Assembly: GCA_030429495.1 (NCBI GenBank)
Contig: JAUIFH010000010.1
Coordinates: forward strand, 25,276-89,275
DNA: 64,000 nt
Reading direction: 5' to 3'
Origin: Alphaproteobacteria bacterium
GTDB taxonomy: Bacteria; Pseudomonadota; Alphaproteobacteria; Rhodobacterales; Rhodobacteraceae
The notes below the pieces were generated by a model that was given only the letters and a program-made list of their open reading frames with translations, was not told where the DNA came from and searched no databases. Shown here one piece after another: positions 37,781 to 45,390 of the stretch (position 1 is the stretch's first letter; each line of letters starts with the position of its first letter). A program made the translations under genes and the position numbers.

Positions 37781-38495
37781 TATGCCTTCCGAAAACGCGG
37801 TCTGGCTGTCGACACCGCACCATCAACTGGTGGAAATCGCCACGTCGCTCGGATGCCGGCGCTTCGTGCTGGACATCGAGCATGGCTATTTCGATCTGGA
37901 TGGCACCGACAAGCTCATCGCGCTGATCCGGGCGCTCGGGGCGAAGGTCTATGCCAAGGTGTTGGGGCCTGAGACCGTTCCGATCCAGCAGGCACTGGAC
38001 ATGGGGTGCCACGGGGTGATCATTCCCCATATCGGTGATGCCGGGCACGCCCACCGTGTCACCGCTGCGGCGAAATATCCGCCGAACGGCCTGCGCAGCT
38101 TCTCGGGCACGCGCCCGGCGCGGTATGACGCGGCGGGGCAGGACTACTATGCCCGCGAAGACGCCGAAACGCTTTGCCTGCCGATGATCGAAAGCGCCGA
38201 GGCGCTGGCCGACGTCGAGGCGATCCTGGCCCTTCCGACGGTGGACGGCCTGTTCGTCGGCCCGTCCGACCTATCCCTGTCGCGTGGGCGCGGGGCATAC
38301 GCCAAGACCGAGGCCGACTTCGACGACCTGCGCCGTATCGCCGCCGCTGCAAAGGCCGCCGGCAAGCCGTGGATCATGCCCGCGTGGTCGCAGGCGGAAC
38401 GCGATCTTTCGCGGTCGCTCGGTTCGGCCTGGCAGGTGACGGTCGATGAGTATGGCGCGCTCTGGACCGGCATCGAAGCCGGGCTTCGGGCCTGA
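37773..38495 (+). CDS. HpcH/HpaI-family class II aldolase
   Basis: A 240-residue TIM-barrel aldolase/citrate-lyase-family enzyme that normally makes or cleaves 4-hydroxy-2-oxo acids to pyruvate plus an aldehyde. Key blocks: FVLDIEHGYFD (E36/H37), LCLPMIESAEALADVEAI for the metal Glu, and GLFVGPSDLSLSRG. The Arg that binds pyruvate in HpaI (V-R) is replaced by K62 (YAKVLGPE), with possible change of substrate. Start GTG 37773 has GGAGGG five bases upstream and overlaps the RraA-like stop; ATG 37782 is the alternative. Confidence 0.87.
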   Translation: MSDMPSENAVWLSTPHHQLVEIATSLGCRRFVLDIEHGYFDLDGTDKLIALIRALGAKVYAKVLGPETVPIQQALDMGCHGVIIPHIGDAGHAHRVTAAAKYPPNGLRSFSGTRPARYDAAGQDYYAREDAETLCLPMIESAEALADVEAILALPTVDGLFVGPSDLSLSRGRGAYAKTEADFDDLRRIAAAAKAAGKPWIMPAWSQAERDLSRSLGSAWQVTVDEYGALWTGIEAGLRA

Positions 38496-38504
38496 GGAGG
38501 GAAC

Positions 38505-39437
38505 ATGTCGATCGCCGTCTATCTGGGGGATGCCGAGGAAACCCGTGAGTGGGTCGAGCTTCTTTCCGGTCTGTTGCCCGAGTTCGAAATTCGTGATCTC
38601 GACGATCCGGGAGACGTGGCGGCGGTGGAATACGCCGTCGTCTGGGCTCCGCCTGCTGGCAGGATCGCGCGCTTTCCGAACTTGAAGGCCGTGGTCTCGA
38701 TCGGGGCCGGGGTCGATCATGTCCTGCGCGACCCCGAGCTGCCCCGCCACCTGCCAATCCTGCGCACAACCGGTCCCGACATGGTGCAACGCCTGCGCGA
38801 GTATGTGGCGTTGCACGTACTGACGCATCACCGCGACCTAGCCGTGACCGACGCCAACCAGGCGCGGTCCCACTGGCAGCAGATCGTGACACCGATCGCC
38901 CCGAAACGCCGTGTCGGTATCATGGGGCTTGGAAACATCGCCAAGGCTTGTGCCCAGACCCTCGCGATGCTGGGCTTCGATACCGCCGGATGGTCGCGCA
39001 GCGGCGGCGAGGTCGAGGGCGTCACGGTTTTCGCCGGTGCCGAAGGGCTGTCCGAATTTCTGTCACGCAGCGACATTCTGGTTTGCCTCTTGCCGCTGAC
39101 ACCACAGACCCGTGACATTTTGAATGCAGATATCTTTGCCCAATTGCCGCGCGGGGCACGATTGATCAATGCGGCGCGCGGCGGCCATCTGGTTGAGGTC
39201 GATTTCCTCGCGGCGCTGGAAAGCGGGCAGCTTGGCGGCGCGACGCTCGATGTCTTCCGCACCGAGCCTCTGCCTGCCGATCACCCCTTCTGGCGCCATC
39301 CGAAGATTCGCGTGACGCCGCACATCGCCTCAATGATCGACGCGGAAACCGGGGCGTCGGTCATTGCCAACAACATCCGCGCCTTCGAAGCTACCGGTAC
39401 ATCAGAAGCGATAGCAGACGCCGATCGGGGATACTGA
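38505..39437 (+). CDS. 2-hydroxyacid dehydrogenase (GhrA-like)
   Basis: A 310-residue NAD(P)H-dependent glyoxylate/hydroxypyruvate reductase-type enzyme. The cofactor motif is GIMGLGNIAKACAQTLAMLG (~residue 136). Catalytic Arg in LINAARGGHLVEVDF, Glu in VFRTEPLPADHPF, His in RVTPHIASMID. It would interconvert a 2-oxo and a D-2-hydroxy acid made by the upstream aldolases. GAGGAGGGAAC precedes the ATG. The stop overlaps the next start (TGATG). Confidence 0.92.
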   Translation: MSIAVYLGDAEETREWVELLSGLLPEFEIRDLDDPGDVAAVEYAVVWAPPAGRIARFPNLKAVVSIGAGVDHVLRDPELPRHLPILRTTGPDMVQRLREYVALHVLTHHRDLAVTDANQARSHWQQIVTPIAPKRRVGIMGLGNIAKACAQTLAMLGFDTAGWSRSGGEVEGVTVFAGAEGLSEFLSRSDILVCLLPLTPQTRDILNADIFAQLPRGARLINAARGGHLVEVDFLAALESGQLGGATLDVFRTEPLPADHPFWRHPKIRVTPHIASMIDAETGASVIANNIRAFEATGTSEAIADADRGY

Positions 39438-40837
39438 TGGATCCGTTTCTCGACGGCCTGAGCCAGCACCTTGGCCCGGCCGGTCTTGTGACCGACCCAG
39501 CGGACATGGCCCCCTATCTCGTGGACTGGCGCAAAGCGTTTTCCGGCACTGCGCGGGCCGTCCTGCGACCGGGCACGACCGATCAGGTCTCGGCCGCGGT
39601 TCGACTATGCGAACGGCATGGGGTCGGTATCGTGCCGCAAGGGGGGAACACCGGCCTTGCCGGCGGGGCAACGCCCGCTGGCCCCGGGCCGCAGGTCGTC
39701 CTATCGCTGGCGCGGATGGCCGCCATCGGCAAACCCGACCCTATCGGCATGATGGTCGAGGTTCAGGCGGGGTGCATCCTGCAAACCGTGAAAGAGGCTG
39801 TGGCCGAGGTCGGACGCCAATTGCCGATCAGCCTCGCAGCCGAGGGCAGCGCCATGATCGGCGGCGTCATTTCGACGAATGCGGGCGGGGTGAACGTGCT
39901 CCGCTACGGCATGGCACGGGATTTTGTTCTGGGGCTGGAGGTCGTCCTGGCGGACGGCACGGTCGTGAACGGCCTCAAGCCGCTGCGGAAAGACAATGCG
40001 GGCCTTGACTGGAAGCACCTGTTCATCGGCTCTGAAGGCGCGTTCGGAATCGTGACTTCCGCCGTCCTCCGCCTGGCACCATCGTCGCGAAGCCGGCAGG
40101 TCGCCTTGCTGTGCGTGAAAGATCTGGAGGCAGCCATCAGTCTTCTGGGGCTGTTTCAGGACCGCATGGGCGAGACACTCTCTGCGTTTGAACTGATCTC
40201 CGCAGATGCGATGCGGCTTGTCGAAAACCAGTGCGGGCTTGCCATGCCTGTGTCGGGCGGCGCCTGGTTTCTTCTGGTCGAGGCATCCTCGTCACTGGAC
40301 GGTCTGGCTGCGGCAATGGAGACCGCGCTGGAGGCCGCGTTCAACTCCGGACTGGTTTCTGACGGCACGCTTGCAGCAAGCGAGCAACAGGCCCGATCTC
40401 TCTGGGCCTTGCGCGAACACCTTACTGAAGCCGAGGCGCGGGCCGGCAAGAGCCTGAAGCACGACGTGTCGCTGCCGCTCCGGCGGATGGAGGCCTTTCT
40501 GGAGCGGATCGGCGCAAGGCTTGACGAAATGGCCCCGGCGGCGAGGCTCAACACTTTCGGCCATCTCGGAGACGGAAATCTGCATATGAACGTCATCCTC
40601 GGCGACACTCCCGCCGAACTTGCATCTAAAATTTCCGCCATGGTTCACGACCTTATCGTCGAGGCCGGGGGTTCGATTTCGGCCGAGCACGGGCTGGGGC
40701 AGTATCGCCTTGAAGAATGGCAGCGCTTGACGCCAAAGGCCGAGCGCGACCTCGCCATCGGCATCAAGAAGGCCATTGATCCAAATGGCCTGATGAACCC
40801 TGGAAAAGCCATTCCGGGTGCAGGCGAACGCATATGA
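39437..40837 (+). CDS. FAD-linked oxidase (D-lactate/D-2-hydroxyglutarate dehydrogenase, GlcD-like)
   Basis: A 466-residue flavoprotein of the VAO/PCMH fold. FAD-binding PQGGNTGLAGGATP (~residue 75), LAAEGSAMIGGVISTNAGG, then the C-terminal oxidase domain with LNTFGHLGDGNLHMNVIL (metal/substrate His) and ISAEHGLGQYR. It oxidises a D-2-hydroxy acid and passes electrons to an acceptor such as ETF or quinone. Last gene of the transporter-aldolase-dehydrogenase operon; TGATG overlap with the previous gene. Which hydroxy acid is unknown. Confidence 0.92.
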   Translation: MDPFLDGLSQHLGPAGLVTDPADMAPYLVDWRKAFSGTARAVLRPGTTDQVSAAVRLCERHGVGIVPQGGNTGLAGGATPAGPGPQVVLSLARMAAIGKPDPIGMMVEVQAGCILQTVKEAVAEVGRQLPISLAAEGSAMIGGVISTNAGGVNVLRYGMARDFVLGLEVVLADGTVVNGLKPLRKDNAGLDWKHLFIGSEGAFGIVTSAVLRLAPSSRSRQVALLCVKDLEAAISLLGLFQDRMGETLSAFELISADAMRLVENQCGLAMPVSGGAWFLLVEASSSLDGLAAAMETALEAAFNSGLVSDGTLAASEQQARSLWALREHLTEAEARAGKSLKHDVSLPLRRMEAFLERIGARLDEMAPAARLNTFGHLGDGNLHMNVILGDTPAELASKISAMVHDLIVEAGGSISAEHGLGQYRLEEWQRLTPKAERDLAIGIKKAIDPNGLMNPGKAIPGAGERI

Positions 40838-41263
40838 ACTCGTCTAAGGGTGGACGTTGACGCCATCCCGACGTTGCATCCTCCGGTGAAGGGGATTGGT
40901 CTGGCGCCGCACCTTATCCCGCTCGATTGACGAAAAGCGGTACCTCGGCACCATCGTCAATGTGGGCCGCATGGGTGTAGGAGTTTTCAGTGGCAAGAGT
41001 GCGCGACGGTGCTCAGCCTTGCTGTAAGGGCGCTCAGAAATATCGTCAGCGAGCACCGCGAAGTAATCCGCGACAGTCAGATCGTTCTCGATGTCCGTCC
41101 ATGTCCCGTTCGACATGACGCCAGGCTAAAGGCGAGAAGTCCCTTTGTCATCAAGGCCTTCAGGTGCCTGCGCTCGACGGACACCTCCGCTTCTGATGAT
41201 CAGGGCATTGCGCGGGACCCTACGAATTCAGCCCCCGCTACGGCTTCAAAACCACGGGAAGTC
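40838..41263. other. gene-poor junction between the catabolic cluster and repeat-bounded island
   Basis: No intact gene is supported. The left part, read on the minus strand, holds the fragment listed at 40985-41116. The rest (41117-41263) has no recognisable coding signal. Composition is less regular than in the operon to the left, fitting decayed accessory DNA. Confidence 0.5.
40985..41116 (-). pseudogene. N-terminal fragment resembling DUF3883/HNH-type restriction-associated proteins
   Basis: From ATG 41116 the frame reads MSNGTWTDIENDLTVADYFA and continues with VLADDISERPYSKAEHRRAL. I recall this opening from a group of widespread hypothetical proteins that often carry a DUF3883 or HNH domain. 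After about 44 residues the similarity stops, and the remaining frame (to 40844) is low-quality sequence. A decayed remnant of a defence-associated gene is the likely meaning; family assignment is from memory. Confidence 0.4.
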
Positions 41264-41755
41264 AAGTCCAGCGCCTGCTGCCCCGTTTGAAAACCGTATC
41301 GCGCCAAATGCCAAACAGAGACTCGCTCCATTTTTGGCGGCTATTTCGCCCGCAATTTCAAGTCTCTAGGGGGCATCACGCCTCGTATGTCACGGAAACC
41401 ACCCCACAATACGTGATACGAAAAATAATTCAATATCAGTGGCTTATGTGGTGGCGGAGGGAGCGGTCTAGAGCTATCCCGTCTCTGCAAATTTCCCTGC
41501 AAACCGGGAAAATAACAGCGAATTTCTGCTGTTTTCGGGCAGATGTCGCCAGCTTTCGGCGAAGATCCGTACGACTATTCAATGTCTTGTTCGGAATTTC
41601 CCTACTTAAAGGAACAGGGAACTTTTGGGGTCCGAACAAAGTATTTTTTTCGAGCAGGGAATTGGATTCCGGCGGCACGACCCCGCTGATGCAGACCACC
41701 GGTGTCATTTGGGCGACGTCGCGCGAAACGGAATCTGGTATTGTCGCGTGGACAC
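41264..41755 (+). repeat. direct repeat A (about 0.45-0.49 kb), left boundary of the island
   Basis: This stretch aligns by eye, in the same orientation, with 52309-52727 and then 53738-53830. Shared landmarks in the same order include ACCGT-TCGCGCC, TTTCAAGTCTCTA, GAGCTATCCCGTCTCT, TTCCCTGCAAAC-GGGAAA, TTTCTGCTGTTTT, GGAATTTCCCTAC, GAACAGGGAAC and GGTGTCATTTG. The copies are clearly diverged with small indels. It contains short inverted GGGAAA/TTTCCC motifs. No conserved protein is evident, as the forward frames drift between copies. Confidence 0.75.
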
Positions 41756-41885
41756 ACAGCATGAAGTGGTCCTGGTTTTCCGGGCAGGTCGCGGCGCTGT
41801 TAAGCTTGCCTACTGATCATGCCGCCGCCTGAAGGTCAGGGCCCCGATGGGCCTCGTCCGGTGTCCACCCGCCCCGGAAACACTA
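41756..41885 (-). pseudogene. possible IS3-family transposase 3' end remnant
   Basis: On the minus strand a short reading segment WTPDEAHRGPDLQAAA followed by TGA lies near 41825-41880. It resembles the extreme C-terminus of IS3-group OrfB transposases ('...TPDxxY...AA'), and CTGCCCGGAAAACCAGGACCACTTCA just beyond looks like an IS3 end. The rest of the transposase is absent. Weak evidence, since the match is short. Confidence 0.3.
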
Positions 41886-42012
41886 TTATATAATGCCCAA
41901 ATCAGTGGCCCAGGAACCGGGGGCTAGACAGGTCTTGCGTCGAATCCGTTCCTTATTCAGTAACGGGTGGAAGCACTCAGCGACGGCTTGCTTCGGCAAC
42001 GCCCACTTCGGC

Positions 42013-42630
42013 TCAGGCCGGGTTGGCCGACACGGTCATGAAAGTGACTTTCTCGCTTTTGATCGATTGCACTCCGTGACGTAGTTGGGCGTCAAAACAC
42101 AGGCTGTCTCCCGGCCCCATTTCGAATTCGGTTCCCCCGCAGGAGTAGACGCAAGCGCCGTCAGTGATCGTCAGGAAGACGTAGCCACGTCCAAAATACA
42201 CCGGATGCGTACCGTCATCCTTTTTGTGCAACGTCACGCTTGCCGCCGAAAACTTCAGTGAATTGTCAGAAAACTTCGCCAGCACACGGTAGTTGTGAAC
42301 ATGATCGGGCGCGTAACGCTTTGCCATAAGGCCTCCGCCGGCCTTTACGAAATTGATGTCTGCGGTCTGGATCGTGTGCTGGAAGAAGGAAATCACCGGC
42401 ACGGAGAGCGCCTTTGCCAACGATTCCAGTGTCGAGAGTGATGGGGAAACCTGCGCATTCTCGATACGCGAGATCATAGCCGATGACACCCCTGAAGCAC
42501 GGCCTAAATCCCGGATGGCCAAACCTGCCGCAATCCGTTGCCGCCGCAGCGCCAGGGCTACTGCCCCCCCGACACCCAGCGGGTTCTGAAATTCGACGAC
42601 CTGCCCGCCGACATCCATGTCTTCGATCAT
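42013..42630 (-). CDS. XRE-family regulator with C-terminal cupin sensor
   Basis: A 205-residue regulator. The helix-turn-helix occupies residues ~22-78 (LALRRQRIAAGLAIRDLGRA, GVSSAMISRIENAQVSPSLST). A cupin beta-barrel occupies the C-terminal half (FGRGYVFLTITDGACVYS, EFEMGPGDSLCFDAQLRHGVQ). XRE-cupin proteins often control amino-acid, amine or peptide catabolism and sense a small ligand in the cupin. It is the last gene of the minus-strand island, 84 bp after the MttB-like gene, and is the likely regulator of the cluster. Confidence 0.9.
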   Translation of the reverse strand: MIEDMDVGGQVVEFQNPLGVGGAVALALRRQRIAAGLAIRDLGRASGVSSAMISRIENAQVSPSLSTLESLAKALSVPVISFFQHTIQTADINFVKAGGGLMAKRYAPDHVHNYRVLAKFSDNSLKFSAASVTLHKKDDGTHPVYFGRGYVFLTITDGACVYSCGGTEFEMGPGDSLCFDAQLRHGVQSIKSEKVTFMTVSANPA

Positions 42631-42714
42631 CGGCTCTCCGCTTCATGTATCCGACGCGATAGCCCTATCACGACCCACATCTGGCATGAAGTCCGAACCG
42701 GCCGTCGTCCGTGG

Positions 42715-44247
42715 TCAGGCCGCCAACCGCGCTACGATCTCCCGCTTGCGCCGGGCGACGAAGTCGCGCAGCTCTTCATCCACGGCTTCGTCCATTTCCG
42801 GTTTCTGGTATTCGGCAAGCATCCGCTTCCAGATGCGATTGGCCCGGTGTTCGGCCGAATCGCGCCCCTGCTCGTTCCAGGTCTCGTAGTTTCGCGTGTC
42901 GGTCAGGATCGGGTGGTAGAACGCGCGGTCATAGCGGGCGAGCGTGTGAGGCGAGCCGAAGAAATGGCCGCCCGGCCCGACGTCCCGGATCGCCTCGAAG
43001 CCGAGCGTGTCTTTATTGACCTCTATGGGCTGGAAGCTTTCGATGGCGAGTTGCAGAAGCTCTGCATCGAGGATCAGTTTCTCGTACGACCCCGAAAGCC
43101 CGCCTTCGAGCCATCCAGCAGAGCCAAAAAGGATATTGGCATGTGCTGTTACCGCCGCCCAGAGGCAAAGCTGAGTTTCGTAAGCGGCTTGCGCGTCGAC
43201 CGAGTTCGAGCCGGTGTTGAGCGAGGAACGGAACGGCAACCCATAGCGTCGCGCCAACTGCCCCGACGCCCAGGTGGTTTTGGCAAAAACCGGCGTGCCG
43301 AAGAGAGGCGAGCCCGTGCGCATGTCGACATTGGTTAGGTAAGAGCCATAGACGACGGGTGCGCCCTTTCGGACTGCCTGAGCCAACACCACGCCGGCCA
43401 GCGCCTCGGCGTTCTGGACTGAGAGTGCGCCCGCTTCGGTCGCCGGGCTCATGGCGCCTGCCATCGTGAATGGAGCAATTACGAGCGGCTGCCCGACCCC
43501 TGCCATCTCGACGATACCTTCCGCCATCGCGGTATCGATCATCAGCGGCGAATTGGTATTGATCGGGGCTGTGATCACCGGCCTCGCGATCAGGTCTTCA
43601 TCGGTAAAATCCATCATGATCTTCGCCATCGCGATCGCGTCGCGTGCACGTTCGGCACCGTTCGACCAAGCCTTCCAGGTCTTATCTGTTAGCGTCGCGT
43701 GGGCGTAACCCACATCAAGGTGCCGGGTCTCGGCGGGAAGGTCCAAGGGCTCGAAACCCCCTCCGCCGGCTTGGTGAACGGCATTGATCGCATGGACGAG
43801 TTTGACGAATTCACACATCTCCTCGAAGGTTCCTGCCCGACGGCCACGATCGAGGTCATTGGCGAACGGTGGGCACATAACCGAGGAAAAAATGATCTCG
43901 TCGCCGCCAATTGTCAGGTTGTAGGCGGGGTTGCGGGCGTGAAGCTCCGCCGTCCCGGGGGCGTGGGCGACGTATTCAGCAACCAAGCCCGGATCGAAGC
44001 GAACGATTTCGGAGCTTTCATCGACAGTACAGCCGATGGCCGAAAGGATGCTACGTGACCGGCCGCACAGCACTTTGATTCCGATTTCGGAAAGGACTCG
44101 CATCGAACTGTCATGGATCGCATCCAGCTGATCCGGTGAAAGTATATCGATTGGTGGATGGGGGTTGCGGAACCGTCGCCAGGGCGTTTGCTCCACTTTG
44201 TGGTACTCATCCTTGCGGGATCGCGCGCTTTTTGACCTGCGGGACAT
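42715..44247 (-). CDS. MttB-family (trimethylamine methyltransferase-like) protein, non-pyrrolysine
   Basis: A 510-residue TIM-barrel protein of the MttB superfamily, which moves a methyl group from a quaternary or tertiary amine to a corrinoid protein. Seen: PPIDILSPDQLDAIHDSSMR start, MCPPFANDLDRGRRAGTFEE, APFTMAGAMSPATEAGALS, GLPFRSSLNTGSNSVDAQAAYE and DVGPGGHFFGSPHTLARY, all usual landmarks. There is no in-frame amber codon, so it belongs with the MtgB-like, non-Pyl branch. No corrinoid-binding protein gene is in the window. ATG 44247 has GAAGGA upstream. Its place beside a peptide-type importer suggests demethylation of an imported betaine-like compound; the substrate is not known. Confidence 0.9.
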   Translation of the reverse strand: MSRRSKSARSRKDEYHKVEQTPWRRFRNPHPPIDILSPDQLDAIHDSSMRVLSEIGIKVLCGRSRSILSAIGCTVDESSEIVRFDPGLVAEYVAHAPGTAELHARNPAYNLTIGGDEIIFSSVMCPPFANDLDRGRRAGTFEEMCEFVKLVHAINAVHQAGGGGFEPLDLPAETRHLDVGYAHATLTDKTWKAWSNGAERARDAIAMAKIMMDFTDEDLIARPVITAPINTNSPLMIDTAMAEGIVEMAGVGQPLVIAPFTMAGAMSPATEAGALSVQNAEALAGVVLAQAVRKGAPVVYGSYLTNVDMRTGSPLFGTPVFAKTTWASGQLARRYGLPFRSSLNTGSNSVDAQAAYETQLCLWAAVTAHANILFGSAGWLEGGLSGSYEKLILDAELLQLAIESFQPIEVNKDTLGFEAIRDVGPGGHFFGSPHTLARYDRAFYHPILTDTRNYETWNEQGRDSAEHRANRIWKRMLAEYQKPEMDEAVDEELRDFVARRKREIVARLAA

Positions 44248-44298
44248 TGAACCGGTCCTTCCATGGACGTAGATAACTATCATGCAACAAATTGCTCT

Positions 44299-45375
44299 TT
44301 AATCAATACCAATATCGGCTCGTACCTCAAATTCGAATATCCCTTCCTCTGACAGAATGGTGCGCACTTCGTCGCTGTCGAAGAAGGTATAGACACCGTC
44401 ACGCCAGAATGTCCGGCCGTCGAGTTCGGCGCTCGCGTCGAAGAGAGACCAGGCGATTTCACCTGGCGCGTAGTTCCCGCAGGTGTGGAAGTGCAGGTAG
44501 CGCGGATTGGCGAAGGCGACCTTGCCCCAGCGCTCGATTCCCCGAGTGGCGCGCAGGGCGTAGAAGCAACCCGGGTTCATGCCGGCATGCCAGGAATGCA
44601 CGGTGAACGGATCGATCCCGAAAAGGTCGCCAACACGGCGGTAATGGGCGCGCACTCGGTCGACCACCGTCCCTGGCCCGTCAAGACCGACGATGCGGCC
44701 GGCTTCGACTTGGGCGCGAAGAGGTTCGTCCAATATGACCTCGTCATCTGGGTATTTTCGGTTGCCGGACGCCATGAGCCAATTGTCGACGACAACGGTT
44801 CCTGTCGCCGTCGTGCAGGGTAAAGGGCGTGGGGCGCAGACCGGGTAGCGGGTGACGGTGAAATCTTCGACCTTTCCGAAAGCCACCTTCTCGACGTCCT
44901 GCGTACCGGAAATGTCTGTGCCGAGCGGACAGGTTACGCGCCAGTGTCGTGCCCGATTGGCATGGGCGTCATAGGCGGCGCGGATCCGCTCCATCACGCG
45001 GTGCGGTACGGCGCAGGACGGCCCGCCGAGTACGCCGATGTCGAGGGCATAGCTCATCGTCTTGGTTGCGCGTCCGGGAATATCCGAGAAGCGCAGCGTG
45101 TCGCCCAGGCGGGCGTGGAACAGGACATGGTCGCACCCGATCAGCGCCGCCGCGACTTCCGCGGGCACCTCGTCAAGCCCGGCATGATCGCCCACCGGAA
45201 CGATCCGCACTGTGATGCCCATCTCATCCGCCACGTCGGCGACAACCTGTGGCACCGCCGCATCGTAAATACCGAGCCGCGGGTCCTCGGCGACGATGGC
45301 GAGCGTCTGGCCCGGTTCCGCCCCGATCGCGTCCTCGATCAGCGACCTTGCCCCGGCCCTTGGATCAAACCGCAT
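44299..45375 (-). CDS. M29 aminopeptidase/NicX-like metalloprotein
   Basis: A 358-residue protein of the fold shared by thermophilic M29 aminopeptidases and 2,5-dihydroxypyridine dioxygenase NicX. N-terminal part: GARSLIEDAIGAEPGQTLAIV and CDHVLFHARLGDTLRF. Probable metal residues are in the C-terminal half: HSWHAGMNPGCF, YLHFHTCGNYAPGEIAWSLFD and a final FEFEV. The conserved Glu pair of true M29 peptidases is not clearly seen, so either a peptidase or a ring-opening or other hydrolytic enzyme is possible. It lies 15 bp after the ATPase gene and 51 bp before the MttB-like gene; it likely processes the imported substrate. Confidence 0.65.
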   Translation of the reverse strand: MRFDPRAGARSLIEDAIGAEPGQTLAIVAEDPRLGIYDAAVPQVVADVADEMGITVRIVPVGDHAGLDEVPAEVAAALIGCDHVLFHARLGDTLRFSDIPGRATKTMSYALDIGVLGGPSCAVPHRVMERIRAAYDAHANRARHWRVTCPLGTDISGTQDVEKVAFGKVEDFTVTRYPVCAPRPLPCTTATGTVVVDNWLMASGNRKYPDDEVILDEPLRAQVEAGRIVGLDGPGTVVDRVRAHYRRVGDLFGIDPFTVHSWHAGMNPGCFYALRATRGIERWGKVAFANPRYLHFHTCGNYAPGEIAWSLFDASAELDGRTFWRDGVYTFFDSDEVRTILSEEGIFEFEVRADIGID

Positions 45376-45390
45376 GTCCCTGCGCTCCTC

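Noticed and set aside
41287..41832. A 181-aa frame inside repeat A, with a related frame in repeat B
   Set aside because: The two frames share short peptides, but indels shift the frame between copies and no start with ribosome-binding site is present; treated as repeat DNA.
42715..44247. Pyrrolysine-containing trimethylamine methyltransferase
   Set aside because: The reading frame has no in-frame TAG, so no pyrrolysine readthrough is needed.
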